Positions 1 through 8,439 of a DNA stretch of 64,000 nt are shown piece after piece. Within the stretch, counting starts at the first letter, position 1. Every line of letters begins with the position of its first letter. The notes beneath the pieces are model-generated. The model was not told where the DNA came from. It made no database searches and saw nothing but the letters and a program-made list of their open reading frames with translations. A program made the position numbers and the translations under genes. The stretch is from CAYFLR01 sp964343805 (lineage in GTDB: Bacteria; Bdellovibrionota_B; Oligoflexia; CAYFLR01): NCBI GenBank assembly GCA_964343805.1, contig CAYFLR010000001.1, positions 62,001 to 126,000 on the forward strand, in the 5' to 3' direction.

Positions 1-515
1 TTATAATCATAGACGGCAATGTCATCTTGGTCATATAAAAAGGCTAGATTTCCCATGACTTTAATTACCACTAGGTCTTGGTCATTAACCACATTGAGAG
101 TGTGAAACTCTTGTGTAGCTGAATCAAAAACAATAAAGTCACCGCGATCATAAATAGCAGCCAATTTATCACCACAGGCCATAGGGAGAGCGAAGTCAAA
201 GTCGTGTACGTTTTCAGAGTAGACATAACCGTTGTAAGCCACGATGAAGAGATCCCCGCTGTATTCGCATTGAATCTTTTTGTTGATTCTGGTTGGGCAA
301 ACCTGATCATTGGCAATTTGCTGGGTTGTAACGATTTCACTTCGACCATCTCTGCAGAATACAACAAACTTACCCGCGTGCTCTCCAGTGGTGATTTGAT
401 GCATAGCGGTAACATCCTGCATAGACTTGGTTTCAGCCTCCTCTTCTTCAGTTTCTTCGGGGGTGCAGTAGGTTAAGCCGAGCAGGAACAAAAGGATCAT
501 CATTTTTTTTAACAT
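1..515 (-). CDS. Putative lipoprotein, 3' end beyond window
   Basis: The minus strand is open from an ATG at 515 to the window edge, so only the first ~170 residues are visible. The start has a good ribosome site (GGAGTGAG, about 4 nt upstream). The N-terminus is a lipoprotein signal: MLKKMM, a Leu-rich stretch, then a lipobox ending LTYC and a Glu-rich linker. Further on, short hydrophobic strands alternate with acidic turns (for example FIVFDSATQEF and LAFLYDQDDIAVYDY), which looks like beta-propeller or beta-sandwich repeats. No family is recognised. It diverges from the response regulator at 719, with about 200 bp of AT-rich DNA between them in which no clear promoter can be pinned down. 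Confidence 0.7.
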   Translation of the reverse strand, partial: MLKKMMILLFLLGLTYCTPEETEEEEAETKSMQDVTAMHQITTGEHAGKFVVFCRDGRSEIVTTQQIANDQVCPTRINKKIQCEYSGDLFIVAYNGYVYSENVHDFDFALPMACGDKLAAIYDRGDFIVFDSATQEFHTLNVVNDQDLVVIKVMGNLAFLYDQDDIAVYDY

Positions 516-718
516 GGACTCACTCCTTTCAAAGTGGTTATGCTTAGTTATCGGAAAATGAATAGATTTATTTAATTCCCTCCAATCAGCCTCCCATTTT
601 AAAAATAAAATACTCGTCGATATCTTAATAATTTTAGAACCTTACTATTTGTCCATAAAGTTAAATTAGGCAAGGGCTGATAAGCTTATTATAAACTATT
701 TAACTTGGAATAATTAAT

Positions 719-1384
719 ATGAGCAAGTCGCCCAAGGGGAAGCCCAGTGTTGTCCCTATAAATGAGAATTCTAGTAAACTATTAACGAAAGTTAGATCCT
801 TAGATGAAATTCGTCCTTATTTCTTATTGGTTGATGATGATTATGATTTTGCTCAGTTTATCGAAAGAGTCTTAGCAAAAAGCTATTTATTGGATTATGC
901 TCCAGATGGCTATACTGCCTTTCAGATGCTCTTTCAGAACGATTATCAGCTTGTTTTATGTGATATAAATATGCCTTACATTGGGGGGTTAACCCTTTTA
1001 GAGGAAATGCACAGTCGGAATATTAAAATTCCACTTATCTTTATCTCTGGCTATATTGATGAGGAGACGACGAGAGAGGCTCTGCGAAAAGGAGCCTACA
1101 ATGTCGTTGAAAAACCTTTCCAGATGGATGAACTAGTACAGAAAATAGAGATGGCAATACAATTAGATAGTAATAATCAAATTGAAAGTGTTGAAGATCA
1201 GGAACGAGCACATGTCTATAATCGTCTAAAAACCTATTACTATGATATACAGAATCTTCTTTATTTTATCAAGTTTCATAATATTTCACTCAGTGAGGTT
1301 ATGAAGGAATTAGACATAAAGGAAAGAACGGGAAAGTGTATCTTTGATGATGTTCGTAACCTAATCGTCAAAAAGTCCGCTTGA
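719..1384 (+). CDS. Response regulator with C-terminal helical region
   Basis: 221 residues. A receiver domain covers about residues 33-150, with the acidic pocket D39-D41, phospho-acceptor D82 (VLCDINMP), the switch Ser near 110 (FISGY) and the conserved Lys near 132 (EKPF). About 70 residues follow that contain no recognised DNA-binding or enzyme domain; this tail is rich in Tyr and hydrophobic residues and probably helical. An N-terminal extension of about 30 polar residues precedes the receiver. No kinase gene is adjacent, so its partner is unknown. The stop codon is followed directly by the structured repeat at 1385. Confidence 0.85.
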   Translation: MSKSPKGKPSVVPINENSSKLLTKVRSLDEIRPYFLLVDDDYDFAQFIERVLAKSYLLDYAPDGYTAFQMLFQNDYQLVLCDINMPYIGGLTLLEEMHSRNIKIPLIFISGYIDEETTREALRKGAYNVVEKPFQMDELVQKIEMAIQLDSNNQIESVEDQERAHVYNRLKTYYYDIQNLLYFIKFHNISLSEVMKELDIKERTGKCIFDDVRNLIVKKSA

Positions 1385-1507
1385 TTGGCTTCCTAAAACG
1401 AACATCAGCTGCGTTGACATCAAAAATATCCCTCAATCCGTACTTGGCTGTACTGTCTTGATGGATATTTTTTCGTCGCCTTGCTGATGTCCGTTTTCGT
1501 TAGCCAA
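1385..1507 (+). repeat. Structured palindromic repeat, copy A (full, 123 nt)
   Basis: Begins at the first base after the TGA of the response regulator. Outer arms TTGGCT / AGCCAA, then AAAACG / CGTTTT and ACATCAGC / GCTGATGT; inner arms AAAAATATCC / GGATATTTTT; apical GTAC-TTGGCT-GTAC. The same architecture with different but mutually complementary stem sequences occurs at 4809, 25350 (minus), 38129 and 39204. Confidence 0.9.
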
Positions 1508-1515
1508 CTTTATAT

Positions 1516-1631
1516 GCCCACAAACGAACATCAGCTGTGTTGACATCAAAAATATCCCTCAATCCGTACTTGGCTGTACTGTCTTGATGGATATTTTTCC
1601 GCTCACAAAGTCGGCAAACAAACATCAGCTT
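1516..1631 (+). repeat. Truncated tandem copy B of the structured repeat
   Basis: From 1521 to about 1600 the sequence is nearly identical to copy A, including the inner stem and the GTAC loop. The outer TTGGC end and the whole 3' outer arm are missing. A further fragment (AAACAAACATCAGCTT, 1616-1631) repeats the beginning of the element again. The near identity to A points to a recent local duplication. Confidence 0.85.
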
Positions 1632-1642
1632 ATCTAATCTTT

Positions 1643-2425
1643 TTATAGAGTGTATCTCGGGTCTATATTTTCTTCAGACATTATGAATTCAATGCTATTA
1701 AAGCGGTTTTGCAATTGCTTTACCACTGTTTCCAGGAGTTTACGCTCGGTCTGATAGTGAGGAAGGTTTAATAAGCAAATACCTCGCCTTTCAGCTAGCT
1801 GGTAATTATGATAGGTCAGGTCACCCGTAATGAAAAGCTGGCACTCAAGATTGGCTGCCCGATCGATCAAGCTACTGCCAGACCCAGCACATATACCCAC
1901 TTTGGTTAAGGTTTGGTCGGTATCACCAAAGTAAGATAGTTCTGATAGTTGAAACAGTTCTTTGAGTTGGTCGGCCAATTGTTTGAGGGTTAGTGGAGTT
2001 GGAAACTCTCCCATAATACCAGTTCCTCCAAGGCCAGATGGGTGTTCAATAAGTGGCGTTGTATTAGCAAGACCGATCTCTTTGGCAAATATTGCATTGA
2101 GGCCTTCACTGGCTCCATCTAAGTTGGTATGAGCTGAAAATAAGGAAAGCTTAGCATCAATAAGCTGGTAAATGAATTTACCTTGCCACTCCATTCGGTT
2201 AATAGAGTGCAGGGGTTTAAAAATAAATGGGTGGTGAGTGAAGATAAGTTGAACCTTCTTCTGAATGGCCTCTTCTATGACCGATTGATGAATATCTAGT
2301 GAAACCAAAACGGATTCCACCTCACAATTAGGGTCTCCCAGTTGTAGACCAGGGTTGTCCCATTTTTCTGCCAACATCGGCGGGGCAATTTGTTCGATAT
2401 TATTTATAAACTCAGATAGTAACAT
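1643..2425 (-). CDS. Nif3-like dinuclear metal-center protein (YbgI/DUF34 family)
   Basis: 260 residues from the ATG at 2425, chosen because AAGGAGAA lies 6 nt upstream; the open frame runs further upstream but into the EamA gene. Family metal ligands are visible: the THHP motif, the SAHTNLD segment with His and Asp, and the C-terminal pair in LPHYQTE. Nif3/YbgI proteins are toroidal hexamers with two metals per subunit. They are often annotated as GTP cyclohydrolase I type 2 homologues, but their general role is unsettled. The length matches the short bacterial form. It lies 23 nt downstream of the EamA gene on the same strand, so the two are probably co-transcribed. Confidence 0.88.
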   Translation of the reverse strand: MLLSEFINNIEQIAPPMLAEKWDNPGLQLGDPNCEVESVLVSLDIHQSVIEEAIQKKVQLIFTHHPFIFKPLHSINRMEWQGKFIYQLIDAKLSLFSAHTNLDGASEGLNAIFAKEIGLANTTPLIEHPSGLGGTGIMGEFPTPLTLKQLADQLKELFQLSELSYFGDTDQTLTKVGICAGSGSSLIDRAANLECQLFITGDLTYHNYQLAERRGICLLNLPHYQTERKLLETVVKQLQNRFNSIEFIMSEENIDPRYTL

Positions 2426-2448
2426 GAAGTTCTCCTTATGAGATGGTT

Positions 2449-3330
2449 CTATTTTAAGAGGGTTGTGAGTAGAACCCCGGCGGTAGCTAAGATGGAACTT
2501 GCAACCAATTTGAGTGTTATTTTCTCCTTTAAAAAGATAACCGCCAATACAATTATAAAAACTGTGCTGGTCTGATTCAATATAGCTGCTACGGAGGCCG
2601 TGGTGTATTTTACTCCAGCAATCCATAAAATCATACTTAAATAACAACCAAAAAAGGCACTGGGGAGCAAGTCTTTAAAATTTTGCATGCCCCAAAGTGG
2701 TCGGAGGACTTGGGCTGGCTTTTTTTGGAGGCCGACCACAATCATTAATCCCAAGTTGGCCACCAGAAAGCGGAAACCAATGGTTGTGAGGAGAGGGGTT
2801 TGGTTTAAAATGGGTTTAATCATTACCAGGGCTCCAGACATTATGAGAGTGGCAAAAAGACCCACTCCGATCCCTTGTAAGACCTTATCTCCTGTTGGTT
2901 TGGTCTTAGGTTTAACTGTTATAATTAAAATGGCTGATAGAACTAAGCCAAAGCCGATCGTTTGCCATAGGTTTAGATGTTCATCTAAGAATAGATAAGA
3001 AAGTAATACTACAAAGGGGCTGTAGATACACTCCACTACTGCCATTAAGCTTGCTCCAATGTTTTTTAAAGCATATAGGAAGAGGGTGTCAGCTAGAGTG
3101 ATGCCGATAAGGCCACTTATAGCTATAATGAGAAGGTTTTCTCTAGTATAGGAAAAGATCTCATTCCATTCAAAAATAAGAATCAATGGAAGCAGCATAA
3201 TGAATGAAAAAAAATTTCGAAAAATATTGATGGAAAGTGGAGGATAACTCCGCCCGCAATGTTTCATGACCACCACCCCAATGGCCCAGCTGAGAGCACA
3301 TGCCAGTGATAGAATCTCTCCCATTCCCAT
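2449..3330 (-). CDS. EamA (DMT) family transporter
   Basis: 293 residues with about ten hydrophobic segments arranged as two EamA repeats (roughly residues 5-140 and 150-290). Typical features are the N-terminal LSLACALSWAIGVVVMK helix and the repeat-end pattern FLDEHLNLWQTIG / FLKEKITLKLVA. The family exports small metabolites or amino acids across the inner membrane; the substrate cannot be read from sequence. The start is one of two close ATGs (3330 or 3324) behind AAGGAAAG. It is upstream of the Nif3-like gene in a probable two-gene operon. Confidence 0.85.
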   Translation of the reverse strand: MGMGEILSLACALSWAIGVVVMKHCGRSYPPLSINIFRNFFSFIMLLPLILIFEWNEIFSYTRENLLIIAISGLIGITLADTLFLYALKNIGASLMAVVECIYSPFVVLLSYLFLDEHLNLWQTIGFGLVLSAILIITVKPKTKPTGDKVLQGIGVGLFATLIMSGALVMIKPILNQTPLLTTIGFRFLVANLGLMIVVGLQKKPAQVLRPLWGMQNFKDLLPSAFFGCYLSMILWIAGVKYTTASVAAILNQTSTVFIIVLAVIFLKEKITLKLVASSILATAGVLLTTLLK

Positions 3331-3362
3331 ATTCTTTCCTTATACTTATTAAATAAAGCACG

Positions 3363-3389
3363 TTGACAATTCCTGTGACACATTATATA
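3363..3389 (+). promoter_or_regulatory. Possible housekeeping-type promoter for the secreted endonuclease
   Basis: TTGACA at 3363-3368 is followed after 15 nt by TATATA at 3384-3389, about 40 nt before the ATG at 3431. The spacing is short of the ideal 17, so the call is tentative. Confidence 0.4.
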
Positions 3390-3430
3390 GAAGGGGCAGG
3401 AAAAGCACAGTAACAAAATACAGGTGGTTT

Positions 3431-4792
3431 ATGTTTAGACAAATTTTGGGTGTTTTAGCTATTACTCTAATTTTATCTATTAGTTTAAAAGAAACATGCG
3501 CTGAAGAAAATACAAAGTCATTGTTAGTCATGTCATACAACGTTGAGCAATTGTATGATAATATTGATAATGAAGGTGTAAAGGATGAGCGTTTTCTAGT
3601 TACTAGTAATCCTGCCTATACAGATGAAAGGGTTACTCTAAAGTTAGAAAATATCAGTCAAATGATTCTGACTGCCAGAGATGGTTCTTATTTTGGAGAG
3701 GGACCTGATGTGGTGGGTTTGGTTGAAGTGGAAAACCAAAATATTGTCAACATGCTTGCCGCTACCTTGAATAGTAAATTAAAGGGAGCAAAATATAAGG
3801 CGGTTTATATTCCCGGAGAAGATGTGAGTGGAATTAATCCTGCCATTTTATCAAAATTTCCTATTTCAAAAATTATCAGCCATAAAGCTCATAAAGAGAG
3901 CTTGGTGTGGCAGGTTCCCTCCTTTTCGGGAGAGTTAGGTAAGCCAGTTTATACAGTAACACGCAATATTCTTGAAGCTCAGATAAAGATTGATGATCAG
4001 CGGCAATTGACCGTTTTTGTTAATCATTGGCCTGCAAAAAATGAGAGCTATCAGATTGTTCGACGTTATGAATGCGGGCGCTATTTAAATCAGGTTATTG
4101 CAGATCGCTTAGCTGAAAATCCAAACTTGGATATTTTAGTCACTGGAGATTTTAATTCACAACCAGAAGATGCGGATCTTGCTGCTGGTTTAAATGTTTC
4201 CCAATTTTTAGATAGTGTGAAAAGCTCTTCCTTGGAGCAACCTGTTTTATACGGCGCCGCTTACGATATTTATAATAAATCTTCTGCTAAAAAGGCTTTC
4301 TATGATGCCAGCAGGTTATTTAAAAAGCACTTTCATGAGTTTGGAGTTTGGGATGTGTCCATTTTCGATAATGTGATGCCCTTTATTGAGAACCGGGAAC
4401 GGGCAGAGAAGATTATTAACAAATTAGTAGCCAATGGTGCTTATGATTCTAAAAAGTATCGCTGGTTTGAAACAGACCTACTGGGCGAAGTGCTTCGTAA
4501 AAGAGGGACTTTCTATTATTATAGAGATCGTCTTTGGAACACCTTAGATAGCATTCAGCTCACCAAGACACTGTTTGACGGAATGGGTTTAGATTACCAA
4601 GTCAAGTCGTTTAGAATTCATAAACCAGAGTTTGCTCAAGGTCCTTTTGGTCGCCCTGTCGCTTTTCATAAATGCAAAAGAACTAAGCCCACCGGCGGTC
4701 CTTGTATGAAAGATGCAAATGGAAAGACTGTTCCTCAAAATGGTTATTCTGATCATTATCCTGTCTTGGTCAACCTTAGTTGGCGTCCGTAA
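3431..4792 (+). CDS. Secreted endonuclease/exonuclease/phosphatase family protein
   Basis: 453 residues. An N-terminal signal peptide (about residues 1-24, cleavage near TCA-EE) predicts export. The fold's motifs are present in order: MSYNVEQLYDN with the first Asn, VVGLVEVEN with the metal-binding Glu, VNHWPAKN with a catalytic His, VTGDFNSQPED with Asp and Asn, and a C-terminal SDHYPV with the catalytic Asp-His. This is a magnesium-dependent phosphodiesterase fold, so a secreted nuclease is the likeliest role, for scavenging nucleic acid or phosphate. The last four residues and the stop codon lie inside the start of a structured repeat (TTGGCGTCCGTAA), so the repeat supplies the end of the gene. 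Confidence 0.85.
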   Translation: MFRQILGVLAITLILSISLKETCAEENTKSLLVMSYNVEQLYDNIDNEGVKDERFLVTSNPAYTDERVTLKLENISQMILTARDGSYFGEGPDVVGLVEVENQNIVNMLAATLNSKLKGAKYKAVYIPGEDVSGINPAILSKFPISKIISHKAHKESLVWQVPSFSGELGKPVYTVTRNILEAQIKIDDQRQLTVFVNHWPAKNESYQIVRRYECGRYLNQVIADRLAENPNLDILVTGDFNSQPEDADLAAGLNVSQFLDSVKSSSLEQPVLYGAAYDIYNKSSAKKAFYDASRLFKKHFHEFGVWDVSIFDNVMPFIENRERAEKIINKLVANGAYDSKKYRWFETDLLGEVLRKRGTFYYYRDRLWNTLDSIQLTKTLFDGMGLDYQVKSFRIHKPEFAQGPFGRPVAFHKCKRTKPTGGPCMKDANGKTVPQNGYSDHYPVLVNLSWRP

Positions 4793-4931
4793 ACAAACAT
4801 CAACTGTGTTGGCGTCCGTAAACGAACATCAACTGTGTTGACTTTGAAAATCTCTCCCAACCCGTACTCCTCTGTACTGTCTTGGACGAGATTTTCTTGT
4901 CGTCTTGTTGATGTCCGTTTCCGTTAGCCAA
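4780..4931 (+). repeat. Structured palindromic repeat, copy C with 5' partial duplicate
   Basis: The full element is 4809-4931 (123 nt). Its first 29 nt are also present just upstream at 4780-4808, where they overlap the end of the endonuclease gene. Inner arms GAAAATCTC / GAGATTTTC and outer arms ACATCAAC / GTTGATGT differ from copy A but remain complementary. The apical element is GTAC-TCCTCT-GTAC. The end AGCCAACC is partly repeated at 4935-4943. Confidence 0.9.
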
Positions 4932-4997
4932 CCTAAGCCAACCTGTTGAATTCGTAGGTGGACATCGACAGCGCCCTCAGAAAAATCATACTTCTAC

Positions 4998-5928
4998 TTA
5001 TTTAATCCCATGTTTTCTAAGTAGACCACGCAACTGATTGTAGGTGAGTTGCATATAGGTGGCGCACTTTCGTTGATTGTAATTATTTATCTCTAGGCAC
5101 TTCTTAAGTAACTCTTCTTCTGTTTTTTTAACAATCTTTTTGAAAGGGAGTGTGTTCTTGTCGGTGAAGTGATCTTCGACGGATCGCGTGGGGATTTCCT
5201 TTTTTGGTAAGGATTCAGTGGGAGTTTGCTTTAAAGGTTGAAAGGGATTTTGGAAAGGGTTGAATTTAATAGAGTGGATGGGAGTGTCGGGATTTTTGTG
5301 TTTATAGATGGATCGTTCAATGACATTTTTTAACTCTCTTACATTTCCGGGCCAAGGATAGTTTGTTAAATCCTTTATGGCTTCATCTGTGAAGCCGGGA
5401 AAGAATTCATTGCCCATATCGATGGTCATTTTTATTGCGAAATGTTCAGCGAGCAAAGGTATATCTTCTCGTCGGTAACGAAGGGGGGGGAGTGTGATGA
5501 CTTCAAAGGAGAGGCGGTCTAAAAGGTCAAAGCGAAAATGGCCTTTCGCCGCTTCTTCCTGGAGGTTGATATTGGTGGCGGCCACAATTCGGGAGTTAGC
5601 ATGTATAGTTTGCTGGCCGCCAACCCGTTCAAATTCTCCATATTCGATTGCGAGTTGCTCCGGTAAAGGCTCCGGCTTCATGGCCAAAAAGCTCAGATTC
5701 CAGGAGGGATTCTGTGAGGGCTCCACAATTCACTTTAATAAGTTTTTTCTTCCAGCGGCTGGATAGATAGTGCAGTCGTTCCGCTGTTAGCTCTTTGCCG
5801 GTTCCCCTTTCACCAATAATCAAGATAGGGCGATCTACTTTTGCTGCAGTTGAAATCTGTTCCAGAAGTCTGAGAAATTCAGGGGATTCGCCGATGAATT
5901 CAGTGCGTGACTCATGGGTATAATTCAT
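4998..5928 (-). pseudogene. pspF: pspF, sigma-54 activator of the psp operon, with internal deletion and frameshift
   Basis: Two frames together give almost all of a PspF. The first (start 5928) has the AAA+ N-terminus: Walker A GERGTGKE, the LHYLSSRW segment and the sigma-54 contact loop GAFTGA. The second (to 4998) resumes at EYGEFERVGG, continues with the arginine-finger region and NYPWPGNVRELKN, and ends in the Fis-like helix-turn-helix (NYNQRKCATYMQLTYNQLR). Between them about 34 family residues are missing, including Walker B, and the frame shifts near 5640. PspF normally drives pspA transcription. As written it would not hydrolyse ATP. Either this is a true lesion or about 100 nt was lost in assembly; other assembly damage in the window favours the latter. 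Confidence 0.85.
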
Positions 5929-5984
5929 TTATTTTGCCACTATATGTTAAAAATTAATAAAATATATTAAAAAATAACACATTT

Positions 5985-6020
5985 ATTTGCCGTATATAAA
6001 GGCAAAATTGTAAATTTGCC
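5985..6020 (+). promoter_or_regulatory. Candidate PspF upstream activating sequence
   Basis: ATTTGCC (5985-5991), GGCAAA (6001-6006) and ATTTGCC (6014-6020) form an inverted plus a direct repeat just upstream of the sigma-54 promoter, where an enhancer-binding protein would sit. Assignment to PspF rests on position only. Confidence 0.5.
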
Positions 6021-6042
6021 GTGATAATAAAGGTTTAGAGTT

Positions 6043-6060
6043 TTGGCACAGGAACTGCAA
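6043..6060 (+). promoter_or_regulatory. Sigma-54 (-24/-12) promoter of pspABC
   Basis: TTGGCACAGGAACTGCAA matches the -24/-12 consensus (TGGCAC, then TGC with correct spacing). It lies about 50 nt before the pspA ATG, between pspA and the divergent pspF. Confidence 0.85.
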
Positions 6061-6107
6061 TATAATCCAACCAACTGAGAAATTGACAACCCATAAAGGA
6101 GGAACTC

Positions 6108-6770
6108 ATGGGTATTTTTACAAGGTTTACCGATATAATTAATTCCAATCTCATCAACATGTTAGATAAAGCGGAAGATCCTGAGAAAATGGTTCGTTTA
6201 ATGATCCAAGAGATGGAAGACACTTTGGTGGAGGTAAAATCTCAGGCGGCTAAATTTATTGCTGATCAAAAAACTATTGAACGTCATATAAAAGAACTTG
6301 AAGAGGGACAGACTAAGTGGCAAGAGAAAGCGGAACTTGCCGTTTCAAAAGGAAGGGATGATTTAGCTGTTTCTGCTTTAGAAGAGAAATCTAAAAAGGA
6401 AAAAACGGCAGAGGTCATGCAAGAAGAGCTTGTTTCCCTCAAAGATGCGGTGGCTAAATTTAAAGAAGATATTGAACTACTAGAAAAGAAAAGAGCAGAG
6501 GCTTTACAGCGACAAAAAAGTATCATTGTTAGAAAGCAGGCTGCCACTTCTAAAATGAACATTCACAGGCAAGTGAGAAAGTACGACAGCACCAAAGCAG
6601 CTCTTAAGTTTGAACAATTTGAAAGAGATTTAGATCGATTAGAAGGTCAGGCGGAAGCCTTAGATATGGGCAAGAAAGGGGATCTCATGGATGAATTCAA
6701 CAAACTAGAAAATGAGTCTGCTGTCGCCAAAGAGTTACAGAAAATTAAAGAGAAGTTAGGTCAAAAATAA
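6108..6770 (+). CDS. pspA: Phage shock protein A
   Basis: 220 residues, the usual PspA/IM30 length. The N-terminus MGIFTRFTDIINSNLINMLDKAEDPEKMVRLMI carries the family's amphipathic membrane-binding helix, followed by long charged coiled coil. PspA assembles on the inner membrane under stress and, in enterobacteria, also inhibits PspF. The ribosome site AAAGGAGG precedes the ATG by 6 nt. It is the first gene of a pspABC operon read from the sigma-54 promoter. Confidence 0.95.
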   Translation: MGIFTRFTDIINSNLINMLDKAEDPEKMVRLMIQEMEDTLVEVKSQAAKFIADQKTIERHIKELEEGQTKWQEKAELAVSKGRDDLAVSALEEKSKKEKTAEVMQEELVSLKDAVAKFKEDIELLEKKRAEALQRQKSIIVRKQAATSKMNIHRQVRKYDSTKAALKFEQFERDLDRLEGQAEALDMGKKGDLMDEFNKLENESAVAKELQKIKEKLGQK

Positions 6771-6782
6771 GGAGAGACAGAG

Positions 6783-7010
6783 ATGAATTCTTTTCTGTTC
6801 GTTTTAATTTTAGTGTTTATGGTGGTGGTATTGCCAGTCTGGATTTTCTTTAACTTTCTGGCAAAGATCAAAACCAATGGGCAGTTATCGGCAGAAGAAG
6901 AGAGAACCATGGTGGAACTCTGGGAGTACTCTCAAAAAATGGAGCAGCGGATCGAAACCCTGGAAGTGATATTGGACAAAGAGGTTCCTGACTGGAGGCA
7001 AAAGAAATGA
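6783..7010 (+). CDS. pspB: Phage shock protein B
   Basis: 75 residues: one N-terminal membrane helix (about residues 4-27) and a short charged, coiled C-terminus with the WEYSQKMEQRIETLE segment typical of PspB. It acts with PspC as the inner-membrane stress sensor that releases PspF from PspA. It is 12 nt downstream of pspA and overlaps pspC by 4 nt (ATGA), so translation is probably coupled. Confidence 0.9.
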   Translation: MNSFLFVLILVFMVVVLPVWIFFNFLAKIKTNGQLSAEEERTMVELWEYSQKMEQRIETLEVILDKEVPDWRQKK

Positions 7011-7405
7011 TTAGGCGTTATGCTAGATATGAACATGAGGGAGGTCCTCATAAACTCTACTTAAATCCTGAACGAGGGATAGCTTTTGGAGTGTGTGCTG
7101 GTCTTTCTGATTACTTTGGCTCTTCGGTCTCCGTGGTTCGTTTGGTCTTCGTATTAGGAACCTTATTTACTCCTCTTTTTCTATTGGCTTATTTGATCCT
7201 GATGATCGTCCTTGCGAAAAGGCCTCCTGCAGTTTATGCTACCGAAGGAGAAGAGGAGTTTTGGCGATCCGTTAGGTTTACTCCTAAGCAGACGTTATCA
7301 AATATTAAACACCGTTTTCGCCGGATTGATGATCGAATTCGAAAAATGGAACATGTGGTGACCTCCAGAGAGTTTGAGCTTTCAGGCGATTATAAAAACC
7401 TATAG
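7007..7405 (+). CDS. pspC: Phage shock protein C
   Basis: 132 residues. The PspC domain (about residues 17-75) starts with KLYLNPERGIAFGVCAGLSDYFG and contains the membrane segment LVFVLGTLFTPLFLLAYLILMIVLA. A cytoplasmic basic/coiled tail of about 55 residues follows. Last gene of the psp operon; the next gene starts only 11 nt later, so read-through into it is possible. Confidence 0.92.
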   Translation: MIRRYARYEHEGGPHKLYLNPERGIAFGVCAGLSDYFGSSVSVVRLVFVLGTLFTPLFLLAYLILMIVLAKRPPAVYATEGEEEFWRSVRFTPKQTLSNIKHRFRRIDDRIRKMEHVVTSREFELSGDYKNL

Positions 7406-7416
7406 AGTCTCAATTT

Positions 7417-8439
7417 ATGAAAATTAAAAAGTACTTTCGCTTTATTGATACTGAAACAAATTCTACAGAACTGGCCATGACTGACGGAGAGAAAGTCTGT
7501 AGATTGGGACCCTGCGAGACCATCGACGCTTTTTTTGATCTCATTCAAAAGGCGTCTTGGAACCCTTTAGAAGGGGAAACCTTCGAAGCTTTTCTAGAAG
7601 GTCATGGATTAGCTACACCTATTGTGGAGCCGGAACATCACTTAGCTTTAGCTTTGAACTATCACAATCATGTGGAAGAGACGCAGCTAGCCAGTCGTCC
7701 TCTGCCCATTGTTTTTCCTAGGAAATGCTCCCCGACTCCATGGAATCAAGCCATTCAGTTAACTGGCACCCATGTTGCTTTACTGGACTATGAAGTGGAG
7801 TGGGCCATCGTCCTTAAAAAGGATATTAATGCAGCAGAGGCTCGCTCTATCACCAAAGACAATGCAATTGACTATATAGCCGGAGTGGTCCTCGCCTTGG
7901 ATATGACAGCTAGAGATGAGCAGGTGCTTTTTTACCGTCCCGGTAATCCCTATTATGGCTTTAGTATAGCAAAAAGCCACTCAAACTATGCTCCCTTGGG
8001 TCAATTCTTTGTAAAATGGCAGGATTTTGAGCAAGTGGATGATTTTTCTTTCAACCTCAAGGTCAATGGTGAGCTAAAGCAACAAGGATCACTGCAAGGT
8101 TTGATCGTGGATCCTATTCATTTGATTCAGCATTTCTATACTCCCGAAGTGGTGGAAAGAAAGTATAAGGCAACGAAGGGGAAAGATATTAATGTTCTAA
8201 CCAAGGAGACTTTGCGAAAAGGAGATCTCATTTTAATGGGAACACCTGCCGGTATTTTATTTGAGCCTCCCAGTGGGGGGCAAAAAGTAACAGGATTTTT
8301 TAAAGGTCTTTTTAAGGGCTCGCCTATTAAGGGGATGAAGCAGTTTATAATCGATAATCAACCTCCTCATTTGCAAATTGAAGATCAGATAGAAGCTGAA
8401 AGCCCACTACTTGGACGGATTCGATTAAAAATTCTTTAG
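7417..8439 (+). CDS. Fumarylacetoacetate hydrolase (FAH) family protein
   Basis: 340 residues. The conserved C-terminal FAH fold shows NYHNHVEE, the metal-binding DYEVEWA motif, the GVVLALDMTARD segment and LMGTPAGI near the end. The family includes fumarylacetoacetases, acylpyruvases and related metal-dependent C-C hydrolases or decarboxylases. The specific reaction is not readable, and a basic insert (about residues 285-305, GFFKGLFKGSPIKG) is unusual. Its 3' end overlaps the convergent aminotransferase by 15 bp. Confidence 0.82.
   Translation: MKIKKYFRFIDTETNSTELAMTDGEKVCRLGPCETIDAFFDLIQKASWNPLEGETFEAFLEGHGLATPIVEPEHHLALALNYHNHVEETQLASRPLPIVFPRKCSPTPWNQAIQLTGTHVALLDYEVEWAIVLKKDINAAEARSITKDNAIDYIAGVVLALDMTARDEQVLFYRPGNPYYGFSIAKSHSNYAPLGQFFVKWQDFEQVDDFSFNLKVNGELKQQGSLQGLIVDPIHLIQHFYTPEVVERKYKATKGKDINVLTKETLRKGDLILMGTPAGILFEPPSGGQKVTGFFKGLFKGSPIKGMKQFIIDNQPPHLQIEDQIEAESPLLGRIRLKIL

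Noticed and set aside
204..476. Plus-strand open frame of 90 codons
   Set aside because: It is the reverse of a lipoprotein gene (start 515, minus strand) with a good ribosome site and signal peptide that runs off the window edge.
1385..1631. CRISPR array
   Set aside because: Repeats are long hairpins, not short direct repeats with unique spacers, and there are no cas genes.
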